Position numbers and translations under genes: made by a program. Below are positions 1 to 12,207 of a stretch of 64,000 bases of DNA, one piece after another. The notes below the pieces were generated by a model that had not been told where the DNA came from, made no database searches, and saw only the letters and a list, made by a program, of their open reading frames with translations. Numbering within the stretch: the first letter of the stretch is position 1; each line of letters begins with the position of its first letter. Origin of the DNA: Isochrysis galbana (lineage: Eukaryota > Haptophyta > Isochrysidales > Isochrysidaceae); the NCBI GenBank assembly GCA_018136815.1, contig CM030934.1, positions 3,301,070 through 3,365,069 of the forward strand, given 5' to 3'.

Positions 1-59
1 TCTGTCTGAGCCTCAGACTCTCATCATCTCTCGCTAATCCCCTCATCCTTCCGTACTCT

Positions 60-530
60 TCTATTTCTCTCTCTCTCTCACGGTCTTCTCTACTCTACTC
101 TCTTCTCTCTCTTCCCTCTCCCCCTCCCTCTCTCCTCTCTCTTCCCCCCCCCCCCCCCCCACCCTCTTTCCCGCCCCCACCACAGATGGCCTCCCACCCA
201 GGCTCTGCTTGCCCTCGGCGCAGTGGACCAGCGCAGCATGCTCACGAGCGCCACGCGGCGAGGAATTGCGACAGGAACCCGCCTACCCCAGGTTCGAGTC
301 CAGCCCGACACAAGCCCTCCCTTCCCGCCTTCCTCTCCCTCTCTGCCTTCCTCTCCCTCTCTGCCTCTCTCCCTCTCCCTCTCCCTCTCCCTCTCCTTCT
401 CCCTCTCCCTCTCCCTCTCCTCCCCCGCCCCCCCCTCCCCCTCTCCCTCCCCTCCCCCCCTCCCCTCAGCCCCCCCCTCCCCCCCCCTTACCTACCCCCT
501 AAGCAGACCCCCCCCCCCTTCCCCCCCAGC
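60..530. repeat. CT-rich microsatellite and poly-C tracts
   Basis: Long runs of CT, CCCTCT and C dominate this stretch. An exon-like island interrupts them at about 186-291: it has a pyrimidine-rich acceptor ending CAG at 185, an open frame, and CAG followed by GT at 291-293. It may be an upstream exon of the gene ending at 2513, but its exit phase does not match the best acceptor at 942. Confidence 0.7.
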
Positions 531-613
531 GCTACCGCCAGCAGACGAAGGGCCACAGGCAGCTCCCTTCTCCCCCTTCTCCTCCCTTTCCCCTCTCTCC
601 CTCTGCTCCCCTG

Positions 614-720
614 GGCGACCGACCAGGGGCAGTCAGGGTATATCCCTCCCTCCCCTCCGCTCCCTCCCTCCCTCTCTCTGATCCCATTCCCCAGCTACCC
701 TGACTGCCCTTGGCCGTCGG
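614..720. repeat. Imperfect inverted repeat in CT-rich DNA
   Basis: The arms at 614-640 and 695-720 share TACCCTGACTGCCC and its reverse complement, with partial pairing beyond. It lies in the presumed intron ahead of the first gene. It could form a hairpin or be a degraded small element. No target duplication is visible. Confidence 0.4.
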
Positions 721-942
721 GCCGTCGCACCTTTCCCTCCCCCCTCCCCCTGCTTTCCTTCTCTAACTACCCTTGCTGCCTCTGGCTGCCGACAAGGTCC
801 TTTTGGAGAGGGTCTGACTTCCGCGCACGCTTTAGCCTAAATCACAGCCGATGCCAAAGCCCAAACCCGTCCTTAACCATCCTTGTGCGCTCCAGCTACA
901 ACCCTCGACATGGCCACTGACACACCTTTGCCTGATCCTCAG

Positions 943-2513
943 GTGACTTGATAGTGATCGCATGCGATGGCGAAGACTACGAGAGCATTCTTTTGGTCGT
1001 CGAGAAGGACGAGCACGATCCCCCGGGCTTCTTCAACGCCGTGCCTCTCGTGGACAATGGCGATGAGGAGATTGAAGGGCAGGCAGGTCGGCACATTCCG
1101 ATGCCTGCACGCAAAATAAAGCTCAGTGACAAGAGCTGGCGCCACATCCAGATCCGATGGTTCAAAGAACTCGTCGAACGTTTACTCAAGGAGGGCGCAG
1201 AGCAGACAAAGCGCAAGCAGACGGCCGTCAATGTTACGATTCCGCTCAACCAACCGGAGCTCAGCCGCATCATCAGCGTGAGAATGAGAAAGTACGGGAA
1301 AGGGGTGCAGAACGTGTGCCTGGTCGAAACCTCGACCATGCAGAAGCAGCCGATCGGGATTCGCCGGCAGGATCTGTTCTCAATATTAACGAACGATACA
1401 TTCAAAACGGCAGCACGGCTTGACTCGCCGGGCCACATGAATCACTTTGGCGCACATACGCGAGCGTGGTGGAATTCATCCGATGGGCATGCCCGAATCG
1501 ACAATCAAGAGACGGCTCTTGGCGCCCACACTGACGACCATGGGGCGGACGTGGACAGCTCTGCTGACGGATGCGGCACGGATGCGACTCCTTGGACCGA
1601 GTCCTACGACACCTACACGGACAACGCTGCCGAGGACCTCGGGATGGCCATGGCCCCGACGGAAACGCTAGCCGTGCCTCCAAATGTCGGGCAAGAGGTG
1701 TTCGTCATGACTGCCGGAAGCGGCGCCGGAGGTGAATATTCGTTGCAGGAGGTAAGAGCTACGGGTGCGGACAAGGCCTACCCCAAGGACTCGGCTTCAG
1801 CGCCCGCGACAAGCTCGCTCTTCTCAAACGGCCTTTGTGCAGGCGCGGACACAGATTCCAACGCCGATGACACGATGGACTTGTCTGAGGCTGAGTTCGT
1901 GGCCGCATGCACGGAGCGAGCCAAGTGCGTGGCCGAAGTCGACGAGGCATTGCAGCAATTATTGGGAGGGTTCGCCGATGCCAGAGCACTTCTCCAAGAG
2001 GTCACTGACGACGAAGCGCCGCCTCATTCACCACCATTTCAAGTGGGAGCGTTGCAAAAGCTTGGCTGCAAGCGCAGCCGCCCAGCCGATCTCGATGTCG
2101 TGCTGGAAGAGACCTTTGACGCTGCTATGGGAGTGTATCATAGACTCAGGCATGCACACAACCGACTCAAGCTCGCGAGCGATGTCGAGTGGACAACGTC
2201 CGAGTCGATTGCTGTGCAGAAAGCGGTCGAGCAGAAGCGGCTCGACTTGCAGAAGGCCAAAGAGCAATGCTACCGATGTGCCATCGATGCTCTGAGGCAA
2301 CACAATCTAAGTGGTAAAGAGCGGTACATTGCAGAGCTCGAGGCGTCGGCGGAGACGCCTCCCGAGGATGACGACGAAGCGCGGGCTTTGCAGGCAGCGG
2401 AAACATGTATCAAGGCGAATAGACGCGCCGCGTTGAGGCGGTTGCACGAGTTTGACAAGGCACACAAGTTGGCCATGAATGCTGGGGTGGCTAATCTTGA
2501 AGGAGCTCCATGA
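943..2513 (+). CDS. Uncharacterised protein, terminal exon (5' part unresolved)
   Basis: I do not recognise this protein. The frame is open for more than 520 codons to TGA at 2511-2513. It does not begin with ATG, and its first in-frame Met lies about 50 codons in, so it is probably a 3' exon. A good acceptor (pyrimidine-rich, ending CTCAG at 942) precedes it. Roughly the first 150 residues are mixed-charge and look globular (contain RWFKELVERLLKEG). The middle is acidic and low in complexity (many Asp, Thr, Ala). The last 180 residues are rich in Ala, Glu, Lys and Arg and probably form helices or a coiled coil. Upstream exons must lie in or left of the CT-rich stretch; the exon-like island at 186-291 is one candidate. 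Composition and length support a real gene; function is unknown. Confidence 0.6.
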
Positions 2514-2783
2514 TGGAGCATCTCTTCGCGCGATGTCCTAGGTCTTGCTGTGCACCGGCATCGGCAGCATGAATGCCAGCACTGCCCCACCAATTCACGC
2601 CAACCCGCACGGCCGTTCCGGCTTTTGGTATCTTTGTTCACATAGTTGTCTTTTGTTGACGGGACCACAACCACGGAAGGGAGTGAGTCGAAGGTTCCGT
2701 CCATGAGAAGGGGTGATTCCCCCCCGAGTGGGGTCCGATGTGTGTACGTCAATAACCCACTTGCTACTCTAATGACGACCACT
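2514..2783. other. 3' flank of the preceding gene
   Basis: No coding signal seen. It is presumably 3' UTR and spacer up to the start of the GC-rich cassette. Confidence 0.4.
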
Positions 2784-3110
2784 CAGCCAAGTTCATACTG
2801 AGCTGACCATGGGGAGGCGCCTCGTGCCCTCCCCTCCGGGCTCCAACTCCCCTCCGGGGGGCCTTCGGACACCCTCAGGCTCCGCCCTTGGGCATGAGCT
2901 GAGGACTCATCACTCAGACCCAGACACCCAGTGGGCGCGGCTCGCGAGTCGCAACGCAGGACCCGCCAGAGTCTGTACTCGTAGTCACCCCCCCCCCCCC
3001 CCCCCTCTCCTGGTCGTCAGGCAGATAGGGGACTCAGGGAGCCACCCAGGGCCAACAAGGCGAGCGAGGGAGAGGCATGAGGATGTTGCGGGGAGAGGGC
3101 AGTGAGTGTG
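2784..3110 (+). repeat. GC-rich cassette, copy i (partial)
   Basis: The left end (CCAAGTTCATACTGAG, then ACCATGGGG) aligns with the left end of the complete cassette at 48514. The interior shares the poly-C stretch, CTGGTCGTCAGGCA and GCGAGGGAGAGGCA blocks with the other copies. The right part is lost. A 98-codon ORF from the ATG at 2809 is not conserved between copies, so coding is unlikely. Confidence 0.6.
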
Positions 3111-4070
3111 GCTGTGGTTGTGGTTTGTGATTTGTGACAAAGTATGATTTTCGTGCAGAAAGGAAGGAGGCCATGGGAGTTGACGGGGCTCACGGAGGGC
3201 GGACCAAAGACCAAAGCCAAAGGGAGCACAAGGCGTGGAGGTGGAGGGAGGGTAGGCACCGGCGAGAGCATCGCCGGTGTCGACGCAGGGCAACACCGGA
3301 CGGGAGAGTTCGCCCATAGCTCCACCCATCCATAGTTGTTGCCTTCGGCATGGTGGAGCTAACGGATCGGGTCTGGGTCGGGTTCTGTGCTGCCAGCGCA
3401 TGCCAAAAGGCAAGTTGTCAGGGTGAGTGACGCCACCCCGGGGAGGGAAGTTGGTGCCCGGTGAGGGGTGCGCAGAGCGTCCCCATTGTACCCCTATTAG
3501 ATGTGTACAGGTTCATCCCGGAGAGACCGAACAAAGAGACCAGGGGTAGGGGGAAGCTTAAGAGAAAGCGCCTCTCTTGGGGAAACCTAAGGGCGGCTCC
3601 CCCCTGCTCGCAACACTATTGAATCGATTGATTTTGATTTTGGCGCCATCTTATCTAAGTTGTCAATGGCCATGAAGATGAATCTGGGGTGTAAAATGTA
3701 TCGGTCATCTGTTCAGCGTGCATAAAAAGAAAACTATGGACATTCTGATGGCTCAGTCGAATCCGTCCTCACGTTTGACGGAACCCGACCTTACCGCACA
3801 CCATTTACGAATCTCAGCAACTTGCAACTTCGACAACCTACTGTAAACGAACGGACATGTCGGATTACGAGCAATGCGCGTGCAGTGGATCACGGCCAGG
3901 CAGAGGCAATATTTCTCCTCATTGCTGGACAAAGCCGCCTCCCCGCTGAGTCACGGCAATGAAGGATTGATACTCATGAAGGCAGCGCAGAGCGAAGAAA
4001 CAGATTTGACCACACGTCGACAAGCTACGCCCATCTACGATGAAGACGTGCGACTCCGGGCGGTCCATGG
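3111..4070. other. Intergenic spacer
   Basis: No gene supported. A motif at about 3735-3755 (CTATGGACATTC then GATGGCTCA) recurs near 23,080 and 56,612, so part of this spacer is dispersed repeat. Confidence 0.4.
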
Positions 4071-5918
4071 TCATGGACATCCAAAGATGGGAGAGGCAGA
4101 GGTACATCCCCATGATCCTTTAGTTTCACTATAAGTGTAGGTGCAGGCGGCACATCCGGAAGAGCAGTCGTAAGCGTACGACTCCGGATTGCTAGGCATT
4201 GCGGTCGGCTCAACATACTTGGCTTCGCACAGCTGCTGATTATCGAGGTCTTTTTCATTCGTCCTTGGGGCAACATTCCAACACCACTCGTTGGTGAGCT
4301 GTCCACCACGAGCGTCGCGATTCTGAGTGAATTGCAACTCCGGGCAAACAGACGGCAACGGGGGTGGGAAAGACGGACTAGACAGTGGCATAGGCGGTGG
4401 CGGGTTGGGACTTATGGGTGGCGGCGGCGAGGGCGATAATGGTGGCGGCTTCACGGGCGCGGCCGGCGGCCCGGGCGAGGGCGAGGTCGCACCAGGTGTT
4501 AGCGGGGAGGGATAGCTGGGATTCGTCGAGGGCGGCAAGGGAGAAGCAAGGATTGGCGAGGGTGGGGGCGTTGAGCCCGTCGTCGGCATGGGTGGCTGTG
4601 AAGGCGGTGAGGGCACGGGTGGCTGCGCGGGCACGGGTGAATTTATGGGTGGCATCGGCGGCAGAGGCGTTTCACCACTCTTGCAGTCGAGGAAGCCCAG
4701 GTCGAGGCCCCAACGGCAGAGCAATTCCCTCGTGCCAAGCAAAAGCAAAGTGATGAAGAGCACTTTGCGAATGAAAGGAGGCGGCGAGGGCGGCGGCGGC
4801 GGCGGTGGTGCAGGTGGAAGAGAAGGTGGTGGCGGCGAGGGTGGCGGCGACTGGGGTGGCGGCGAGGGCGGCGGCGGGGGCGGCGGTGAAGGTGGAGGAG
4901 AAGTCGGCGGCGACAACGGGGGGGGCGACTGAGGTGGCGGCAAGGGCGGCGGCAGGGGTGAGGGGGGCAAGGATGGCGGGGCGCTAGGTGGCGACGGAGA
5001 AAATGGCGGTTGTGATGGCGGCGGGGGCCGCAACGGTGGCAGCGGCGGAGAGGCCGGTGGCAGCGATGGGGGTGCCGGCTCGGTTCGGCAGAGTAGGAAG
5101 TCGATGTCGGCATCTAGCGAGCAAAGGATGAGTCTCATGCCTAAGAGGAAGGCAGCCCCGAGGAGGACTCTGCGAATGAGAGGCGGGGGCGACGGCGGCG
5201 AGGGTGGAGGCGAGGGCAGAGGCGGTGAAGGCGTCGGCGAGGGCGGCGGCGGCGAAGTCGGCATCGGTGACAGGGGTGGCAGAGCAGGTGGAGCCGGCGG
5301 AGTGTGTGGCGGCATGGGCGGCGATGGAGGTGAGGACGGTGAAGGCGGTATCGAGGGCGGCAAGAGCGGAGGCGCGGGAGGCAAGGTCGGCGGTGGCGGC
5401 GACGGGTCGGAGGGGCAGAAGGGGAGGGAGATGCAGAGCAAGAATCGCAAGCCCAGAAGGCCGGTGACACCCAGCAGGATACCGAGGAATGTGCGGCGAG
5501 AGGGAGGAGAAGGCGGGGACGCGGGGGGGGGAGGGGAGGGCAGTGGCACCGATGGCGGCAGCGAGGGAGGAGGGAGCGAGGGAGGCGGCAGCAAGGGAGG
5601 CGGTAGCGAGGGAGGAGGCATCGAGGGAGGTGGAGGAGAGGTAGGAGGAAGGGAAGGCGGAGGAGTGGAAGGCGGAGGAGGGGAAGGTGGCGGTGGCGAG
5701 GGCGGCGGTGGCGAGGGCGGCGGTGGCGAGGGCGGCGGTGGCGAGGGCGGCGGTGGCGAGGGCGGCGGTGGCGAGGGCGGCGGTGGCGAGGGCGGCGGTG
5801 GCGAGGGCGGCGGTGGTGTGGGCGGCGGTGGTGAGGGCGGCGGTGGCGAGGGAGGCGGTGGCGAGGGGGAAGTCAGCGCGAGGAGGAGGAGCGGGGAGAA
5901 CAGCGCTGCCAGCGACAT
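4071..5918 (-). CDS. Pherophorin-like Ser/Pro-rich surface protein with three hydrophobic modules
   Basis: A single 615-codon frame. Residues 1-17 ([17 protein letters not shown]) look like a signal peptide. Most of the rest is SPPPP-type repeats, the polyproline-II rod typical of pherophorins and other hydroxyproline-rich algal wall glycoproteins. Three related hydrophobic blocks at about residues 139-175, 247-280 and 382-415 each follow a run of prolines, begin with basic residues (SRR, LIRR, FIRK), carry a leucine-rich segment long enough to cross a membrane, then a Cys-containing segment. The last 90 residues (about 523-615) are non-repetitive and Cys-rich ([15 protein letters not shown]), perhaps a lectin-like or wall-binding domain. 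Likely secreted or cell-surface. Rods alternating with possible membrane segments are unusual for pherophorins. A long GA tract (coding strand) lies just upstream of the ATG. The family call rests on composition, so the name is tentative. Confidence 0.75.
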   Translation of the reverse strand: MSLAALFSPLLLLALTSPSPPPPSPPPPSPPPPTPPPPSPPPPSPPPPSPPPPSPPPPSPPPPSPPPPSPPPPSPPPPSPPPPSTPPPSLPPTSPPPPSMPPPSLPPPLLPPPSLPPPSLPPSVPLPSPPPPASPPSPPSRRTFLGILLGVTGLLGLRFLLCISLPFCPSDPSPPPPTLPPAPPLLPPSIPPSPSSPPSPPMPPHTPPAPPALPPLSPMPTSPPPPSPTPSPPLPSPPPSPPSPPPLIRRVLLGAAFLLGMRLILCSLDADIDFLLCRTEPAPPSLPPASPPLPPLRPPPPSQPPFSPSPPSAPPSLPPSPLPPPLPPPQSPPPLSPPTSPPPSPPPPPPPSPPPQSPPPSPPPPSLPPAPPPPPPPSPPPFIRKVLFITLLLLGTRELLCRWGLDLGFLDCKSGETPLPPMPPINSPVPAQPPVPSPPSQPPMPTTGSTPPPSPILASPLPPSTNPSYPSPLTPGATSPSPGPPAAPVKPPPLSPSPPPPISPNPPPPMPLSSPSFPPPLPSVCPELQFTQNRDARGGQLTNEWCWNVAPRTNEKDLDNQQLCEAKYVEPTAMPSNPESYAYDCSSGCAACTYTYSETKGSWGCTSASPIFGCP

Positions 5919-5929
5919 CGTGGGCCTCT

Positions 5930-6560
<631 letters not shown>

Positions 6561-7040
6561 TGGTAGGAGAAGGGACAGGATTCTCTTCCCCATTTCGCTG
6601 ATGGCACCACGACCGGACATGGGCAGCAAAGCTTCGGTACTCTACCCGCCATTCAAAAGGAGAAGAAGAAGAATCCCTTGGTCCCGGCCCCGAGATCTCT
6701 CCCGAGGAGGTCCTTTCAAAGAGAGGAGGGCGGGGGGGGAAGTCGACGGAAGATTCCGAGGAGAGAGAGAGAAGAAGAGAGAGAAGAAGAGAGAGATTGC
6801 AGATGCCGAAAGGCCGAGGGGATGGCGGGAAGGTTCTGTGAAGAATCTGCCGTCGGTAGATATTGTTTCGCTTCCAGTCCCTCCCTCTCCTCTCCGCTAC
6901 CCCACCGGCAGAGGGACAGGAAGGGAGAAATCAGAGGGAGAACAGGGAGAAAGAGAAGAGAGGAAGGGGGCGAGGAAGAACGGGGGAAAGTGGCCGCCCT
7001 CCCATCGTTTCGGCCTGAGAACGTTACAAGAGAGCGTCGG
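6561..7040. other. Purine-rich spacer
   Basis: GA-rich with short non-repetitive islands. No supported gene. Confidence 0.4.
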
Positions 7041-7290
7041 GTGACGGTTAGGGAGGGAGGTTGGCGGCGGCGGCGGCGGCGGCGGCGGGGGGGGGGGGGG
7101 GGTGGCGGGGACGGGGGACGGGACGCGACGCGACGGGGGGCGGGGGGGGGGCGGGGGGCAGGCGGCGGCGGCGGGGGGGGGGGGGCGAGAGGGGCGACCG
7201 GCGCGGGGTGGCAGCAGCCGCACCAGCAACGCGACAGCGCGGGCGGGGCGGGGGAGGGGGGGGGGGAGAGAGAGATGGGGAGAGGAAACC
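7041..7290. repeat. GGC trinucleotide and poly-G tract
   Basis: A GGC repeat followed by several G runs of 8 or more, interleaved with GGCGGC. Strong G-quadruplex potential on the plus strand. Confidence 0.85.
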
Positions 7291-8082
7291 TACCAAGGCT
7301 TGTATTTATCATGGCCCGCCCGGCCTAAGGGCGAAGAAAATTTTTCGGGAGATAAGGCCTTATGGCTTTGGAAATCCGCACTTTAGAAGTAAGGCCTTAC
7401 TTTACGTAAGGCTTACATCGGGGCATCCACAATGACCTTATTTAAGGGCTTACCTCGCTTACTTTTACTTATGTCTCCGCCGCCTGCCCTCCTCCCCCCC
7501 GCCGCCCGCCGGCCCGCTCTCCCCGCTCTCCCCACTGCACACCTCGCGCGATCTGCCCTCCCTATAGGCCCGCGCCCCACCCCCCCCTACCGCCCCCTAA
7601 GGCCGCCCCGCCCGCGCCCCACCCCGCCCCACCCCGTTCTCCCTCTCGCGCCGTTCGCGCCACAACGCCACAACCCCCCCTCCCCCGGCCTTACCACCAC
7701 CGAATGCACAAAGAGGGTCGTGGACATTGAGCGCATTGTGAAGGCCTACATTGCCAAGCATGGTCCAAAGAAAGAGGACGGCAAGAAACAGCGTACAGAA
7801 GGCGGGGCAGGGCCGGTGCAGGCGGATCCGGTTTTGATCGGTTGATCGGTGAGCAGGAACCGGTGCCGACGGAGCGCGTCGGGCGACGCCAGAGAACGAG
7901 GTGAAAAAAGAACATCAACGGCCGTGGTTATACGTTTCAGGGAGGGTAAGTAGACGAAGTACCCTCGGCGGCGCGGCGGCGCGAGTCCCAAGGTGTCGTT
8001 CCGTCAATTGTGGGACATCAGTCGATTTGAGCGATCGAATGGGTCCACAGTTGTATATAGCAGTATTTTAAAATTAAATGCA
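7291..8082. other. Spacer with palindromic AAGGCCTTA motifs and a possible exon
   Basis: From 7350 to 7440 the motif TAAGGCCTTA and its half-sites recur four or five times. From about 7700 to 7845 a plus-strand frame (contains DIERIVKAYIAKHG, then a Lys-rich tail, stop at 7843-7845) looks protein-like and could be a terminal exon, but no acceptor or partner exon could be fixed. Confidence 0.3.
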
Positions 8083-8425
8083 GACAACTTTTTTTCTCTG
8101 CTTCCCGCGGTGCATGTCCCCCCCCCGAGGGGGGCGCCGTGTCAGCGCTTTTCCTTGCGTCTCCTCTAAGGCCGACAACTACATAAACACTCAATTTAAG
8201 AGATATTCAGAACGGAGCATCTGCATCTGTGATGACCTGCAATCACATCATGCACGCCTTGCATGGGCACGGCGCGATGTGCATCGGTCCCCCCGCGGAT
8301 ACGCCGTGCGTGCGCATGTCAACTTTTTCCCTCTGCGTACCCCCCAATGTCCACAACTACGTAAACAAGCCGTATAAGAGATGTTTCTTTGCGCATCACA
8401 TGTGATGACCTGCAATCACATTGTG
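8083..8425 (+). repeat. Diverged tandem duplication (two units)
   Basis: Unit 1 (about 8083-8252) and unit 2 (about 8319-8425) share the order: CAACTTTTT-CTCTGC, a C-rich stretch, ACAACTAC-TAAACA, AAGAGAT, then TGTGATGACCTGCAATCACAT. It abuts the copia fossil and could be part of a repeat end. Confidence 0.6.
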
Positions 8426-9575
8426 TCTTTCTCATCATCAACAGGTAAAACAGTAGCGGAAAGTGCCGTGTCAAAATTTAGAACGTAGTGGTGTCCTGAG
8501 GCAGCCATTGGAACGCGTTCACCACCTGGCAGTTTTAGATAGCATTCATCGTTGAGGAAAGTAGAGATGTTGTCCATTTCATAGCCAGCACGGCAGCTAA
8601 AGAGCCTAGCTGCTAAGCCGGGGACAACTCGCACTCCTGTCAATCGTCAATCGGACAGGTACACGCCTATGCACATAGCTGCCGTCGTTGAGCTGGAGCC
8701 TGGCACTGATAACGATTCTGATGTCTCCAATCTTCGAGACTGGGACGCGGCGTCCATCGCCGATCACTATGAAGGTACCAGGGTCATCATCGGTGACACG
8801 GTCGAGCTCAGATTCATTGGCTATGCAGTGTTTGGTGGCCCCACAATCAATAATGAAAGAAAGTGGCTTCGCTGATGGCGATTGAGATAGGAGGGCCGTA
8901 TCTTGGGAATGCATATTCCCTTGCTTGAATCTCACGGGGAAAGAGAAACAGCATAACGGCGGTCCAAATGTTAAGCGTTAAGCAACCAGCTCCGGAAACC
9001 AAGGAGCAGGGGTTCGAGGGTTAACGAGGCGAATGATAGGTCATCAAGTCATCAAGAGATGTGCAAAACGCGGTATCGTCAACGATGTCACGCCATTCTT
9101 CATCAGCTGTGAAATTTGCCGTCTCTAGGCGCGATGGATTGGATTTATCCTTGCGGCGAGGTGTTTCGTCAGTATAGCGTGTTGCTCATCACTTTCATCG
9201 CACAACCGCACAACACGTATGCAGAGCCACCGCGTCCTCTACCACCCTTAGCATAACCGTTGGTTTTGCCTTTTCCACGGCCATTTTTGGTGCGGGAAGT
9301 ATGAGATTGTAGAGCGCTTATCCAATCTTGTATCGTGACTGAGTGATCCGCAGGGGTCGGACAAACATAAGCTTGATAATGACCAGATCCTTGACAGCGA
9401 TAACATCTAGCCGATTTTAGCGCATGAGATGAGCTAAGCACAGCTCTTTTAGGGCGGCTGGGCAGCCCATCAGCGGATTTGGCCACAAGAGCTGATTCTT
9501 TGGCGAATGAAGCATCCATGTTTACCTCTCGGCGGGGGTACCATGTTTGGCCCCATACCAAGGGGGCCCAGTGAT
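8416..9575 (-). mobile_element. Ty1/copia-type LTR retrotransposon fossil (internal fragment)
   Basis: In order on the minus strand: a gag-like piece with a CCHC-type zinc knuckle (CYRCQGSGH at about 9410), a Lys/Gly-rich linker, a copia-type aspartic protease region (FIIDCGATKHC at about 8840) and a segment resembling the part before the integrase. No complete LTR was identified. It is broken, with roughly two or three breaks in the part seen and most of pol missing. The termini are eroded, so it is not recent. The hAT-like element that begins at 9576 inserted next to or within it. Confidence 0.75.
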
Positions 9576-10489
9576 CCTAGATGGGAAATACGTATTCACC
9601 GTATTTGGACGAAGGTCAAATACAGACCGTATTTACCGTATTTGAAACTGCCTCAATATGACCCTCCGTATTTGGACGGTGGCGCAGGCGCGCGCGTCGA
9701 AAGTCCCCACGCCATGATCCTGTTTTGGTCTCATAGGCGGGGGGGCCTAATGGGAGGGTGAGGAGCAGATTATTAGAGAGGAGCTGTGGGGAAGGAGAGA
9801 TGGCTGGATAGGGCGCTATACCCATGCGCTAGGCATGGGCAGCGCCGCCACCTCAGGGCATGTCCTCCCTCTGTTTGGTCATATGTTGAGATGTTGAGAT
9901 GTTTTGTGCCTACAACCTACAACAGAGAACGACGAGGGGGTTTGTGCTGCTTGGGTTAAACGCAGTAGGAAGAGGGAGTGAGCGAGCAGAGTGAGAGGGG
10001 GAGTCAAGTGTTGAATGAAGGCCCATGGATGGCCCATGGCAGGGCACCGAGTTGTAGGTTCCTGTGGTGCACAAGAGTGGGGTGGGAAGGAGAATTGTGT
10101 CAGCAATGGGCAATGGGCATTGTTGCATTGTTTGTTTGCGCAATGCAGCACCGCTGCAGCCATGCGCCATGCGCGCAACGAGCGCGGATCGCGCGAGGCA
10201 CGGTCAGGGTTGGGGTTCAGGATGGGGTACACGCTCCATCTACATTCTCACATGCTCTCATCATGATGAGATGATGGGTGAAGGGGGGGCGGGGGGGAGA
10301 GGGCGCTGGCGCTGGCGCTAGGGCAATATATGGCATATGCTGGCGATTGGCGACGGGGGAGGCTTGGGGAATGGGAGCCCCCCCCCCGTTACTGTATTTG
10401 GTACCGTATTTGGCTGTATTTGGACGAAGGCCAAATACAGACTGTATTTACCGTATTTGGAAGCCCCCTCACTGTATTTCCCATCTAGG
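9576..10489. mobile_element. Non-autonomous hAT-like DNA transposon, complete
   Basis: The 914-bp element has perfect 16-bp terminal inverted repeats (CCTAGATGGGAAATAC at the left, its reverse complement ending at 10489). The 8-bp direct repeat CCAGTGAT flanks both sides (9568-9575 and 10490-10497). An 8-bp target duplication is diagnostic of the hAT superfamily. Subterminal CCGTATTTG motifs recur in both orientations within about 100 bp of each end, as expected for hAT transposase binding sites. There is no transposase ORF, so it must be moved in trans. The exact duplication and perfect termini suggest a fairly recent insertion. Confidence 0.9.
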
Positions 10490-10497
10490 CCAGTGAT

Positions 10498-10849
10498 AGA
10501 TAGCAACGTTGTGTAGACGAGAGGTAACATCGATCGGCTAGCGCACTCCAGCGACGGGGTAAACGACGACGTTGCCACACTGGCAGTAGAACTGACACGT
10601 CTACAATAGAACTCAACTCAGACATTACCTCACTTTCTATAGAGCGCCTCATTGGACCCGCTCCCAACTCCCAACGGACCTCTCGACAGCGCGACGTGGG
10701 GAGAGGCGCCGGGCAGACCCTTTTCTTGTTGAGCTCCGTGCTGCGGCAGTGGTAGTTCCATAAATAGTTGGGGACGATCGTCCGCTCTTCTCGACGACTA
10801 CGAGTGTGTCGCGGACGTGTAGCTGACTCTCTCGAACTCGTCGCTGTTA

Positions 10850-10850
<1 letters not shown>
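10498..10850. other. Flank of the hAT element, possibly more copia remnant
   Basis: It may continue the fossil interrupted by the hAT element. A TATA-like CATAAATAG lies at about 10760. No gene supported. Confidence 0.3.
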
Positions 10851-11480
<630 letters not shown>

Positions 11481-12207
11481 GAGGGCCAGGGAGGAGCCCT
11501 TCCTCCCCCCCCCTTGCCATCTCCTTCTTCTCTGTAATCAGGACCTCTTTCTTCTCTTACCACGGACCTCCCCCCCCACCGCCGCTCCCTCCCGCCACCG
11601 AGCGAGGGGAGGCGCGCCGCTTCTCCCTCTTCCCTCCCCCTCACCCACTTCCCCCACTTGGTCTTGCCCTCCCCCTCCCCCTCCCCCTCCCCCTCCCCCT
11701 CCTTCCCTCCCTCCCTCGGGCCGTGCAGCCGTCGCTGCACACCTGCAAGCCACTTCTCCCTTCGCCTCCGCCTCTCACCCTCCTCCTCCCTCCCTGGCTC
11801 TCCCTCTCCTTCACCCCCACCCCCCTTCCCGTGCCCCTGCCCCTGCCTTTGCCTCTCCCTCTGCCTCTCCCTCTGCCTAGCTTTCCTTGCCGGGCCTTCC
11901 TGTCCTCTCTTCCCATTTCCGCCCCCTCCCTTGATCTGCGTTACTGTGCTTCCTCTGCCCGCTCTTCCCTGGCCTCCCTCCCCAGCTCCCTCCCCTCGGC
12001 CGCCTTTTCTCTTGGCCGTCTCCTCTTCCGCTCTCCAGCCATTGCTCTGCACCTTTCTCCCTTCTCGAACCCTTCGTATCTCTCTTTTTCCACTCCTCCT
12101 TCCGCACGCCTTACCTCACTTTCTCACACTCGCCACTGCTCCAATACTCCGTCCTTTGCGCTCACTCTCCCTGCACCGAGGCGCCCCGCCGCTTCTCCTC
12201 TCGCAAA

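Noticed and set aside
220-310. tRNA-like GGTTCGAGTCC at 291
   Set aside because: No matching acceptor stem 70 bases upstream; better explained as an exon end followed by GT.
910-945. Short first exon starting at ATG 910 with donor at 943
   Set aside because: It would place the long open frame after 943 inside an intron.
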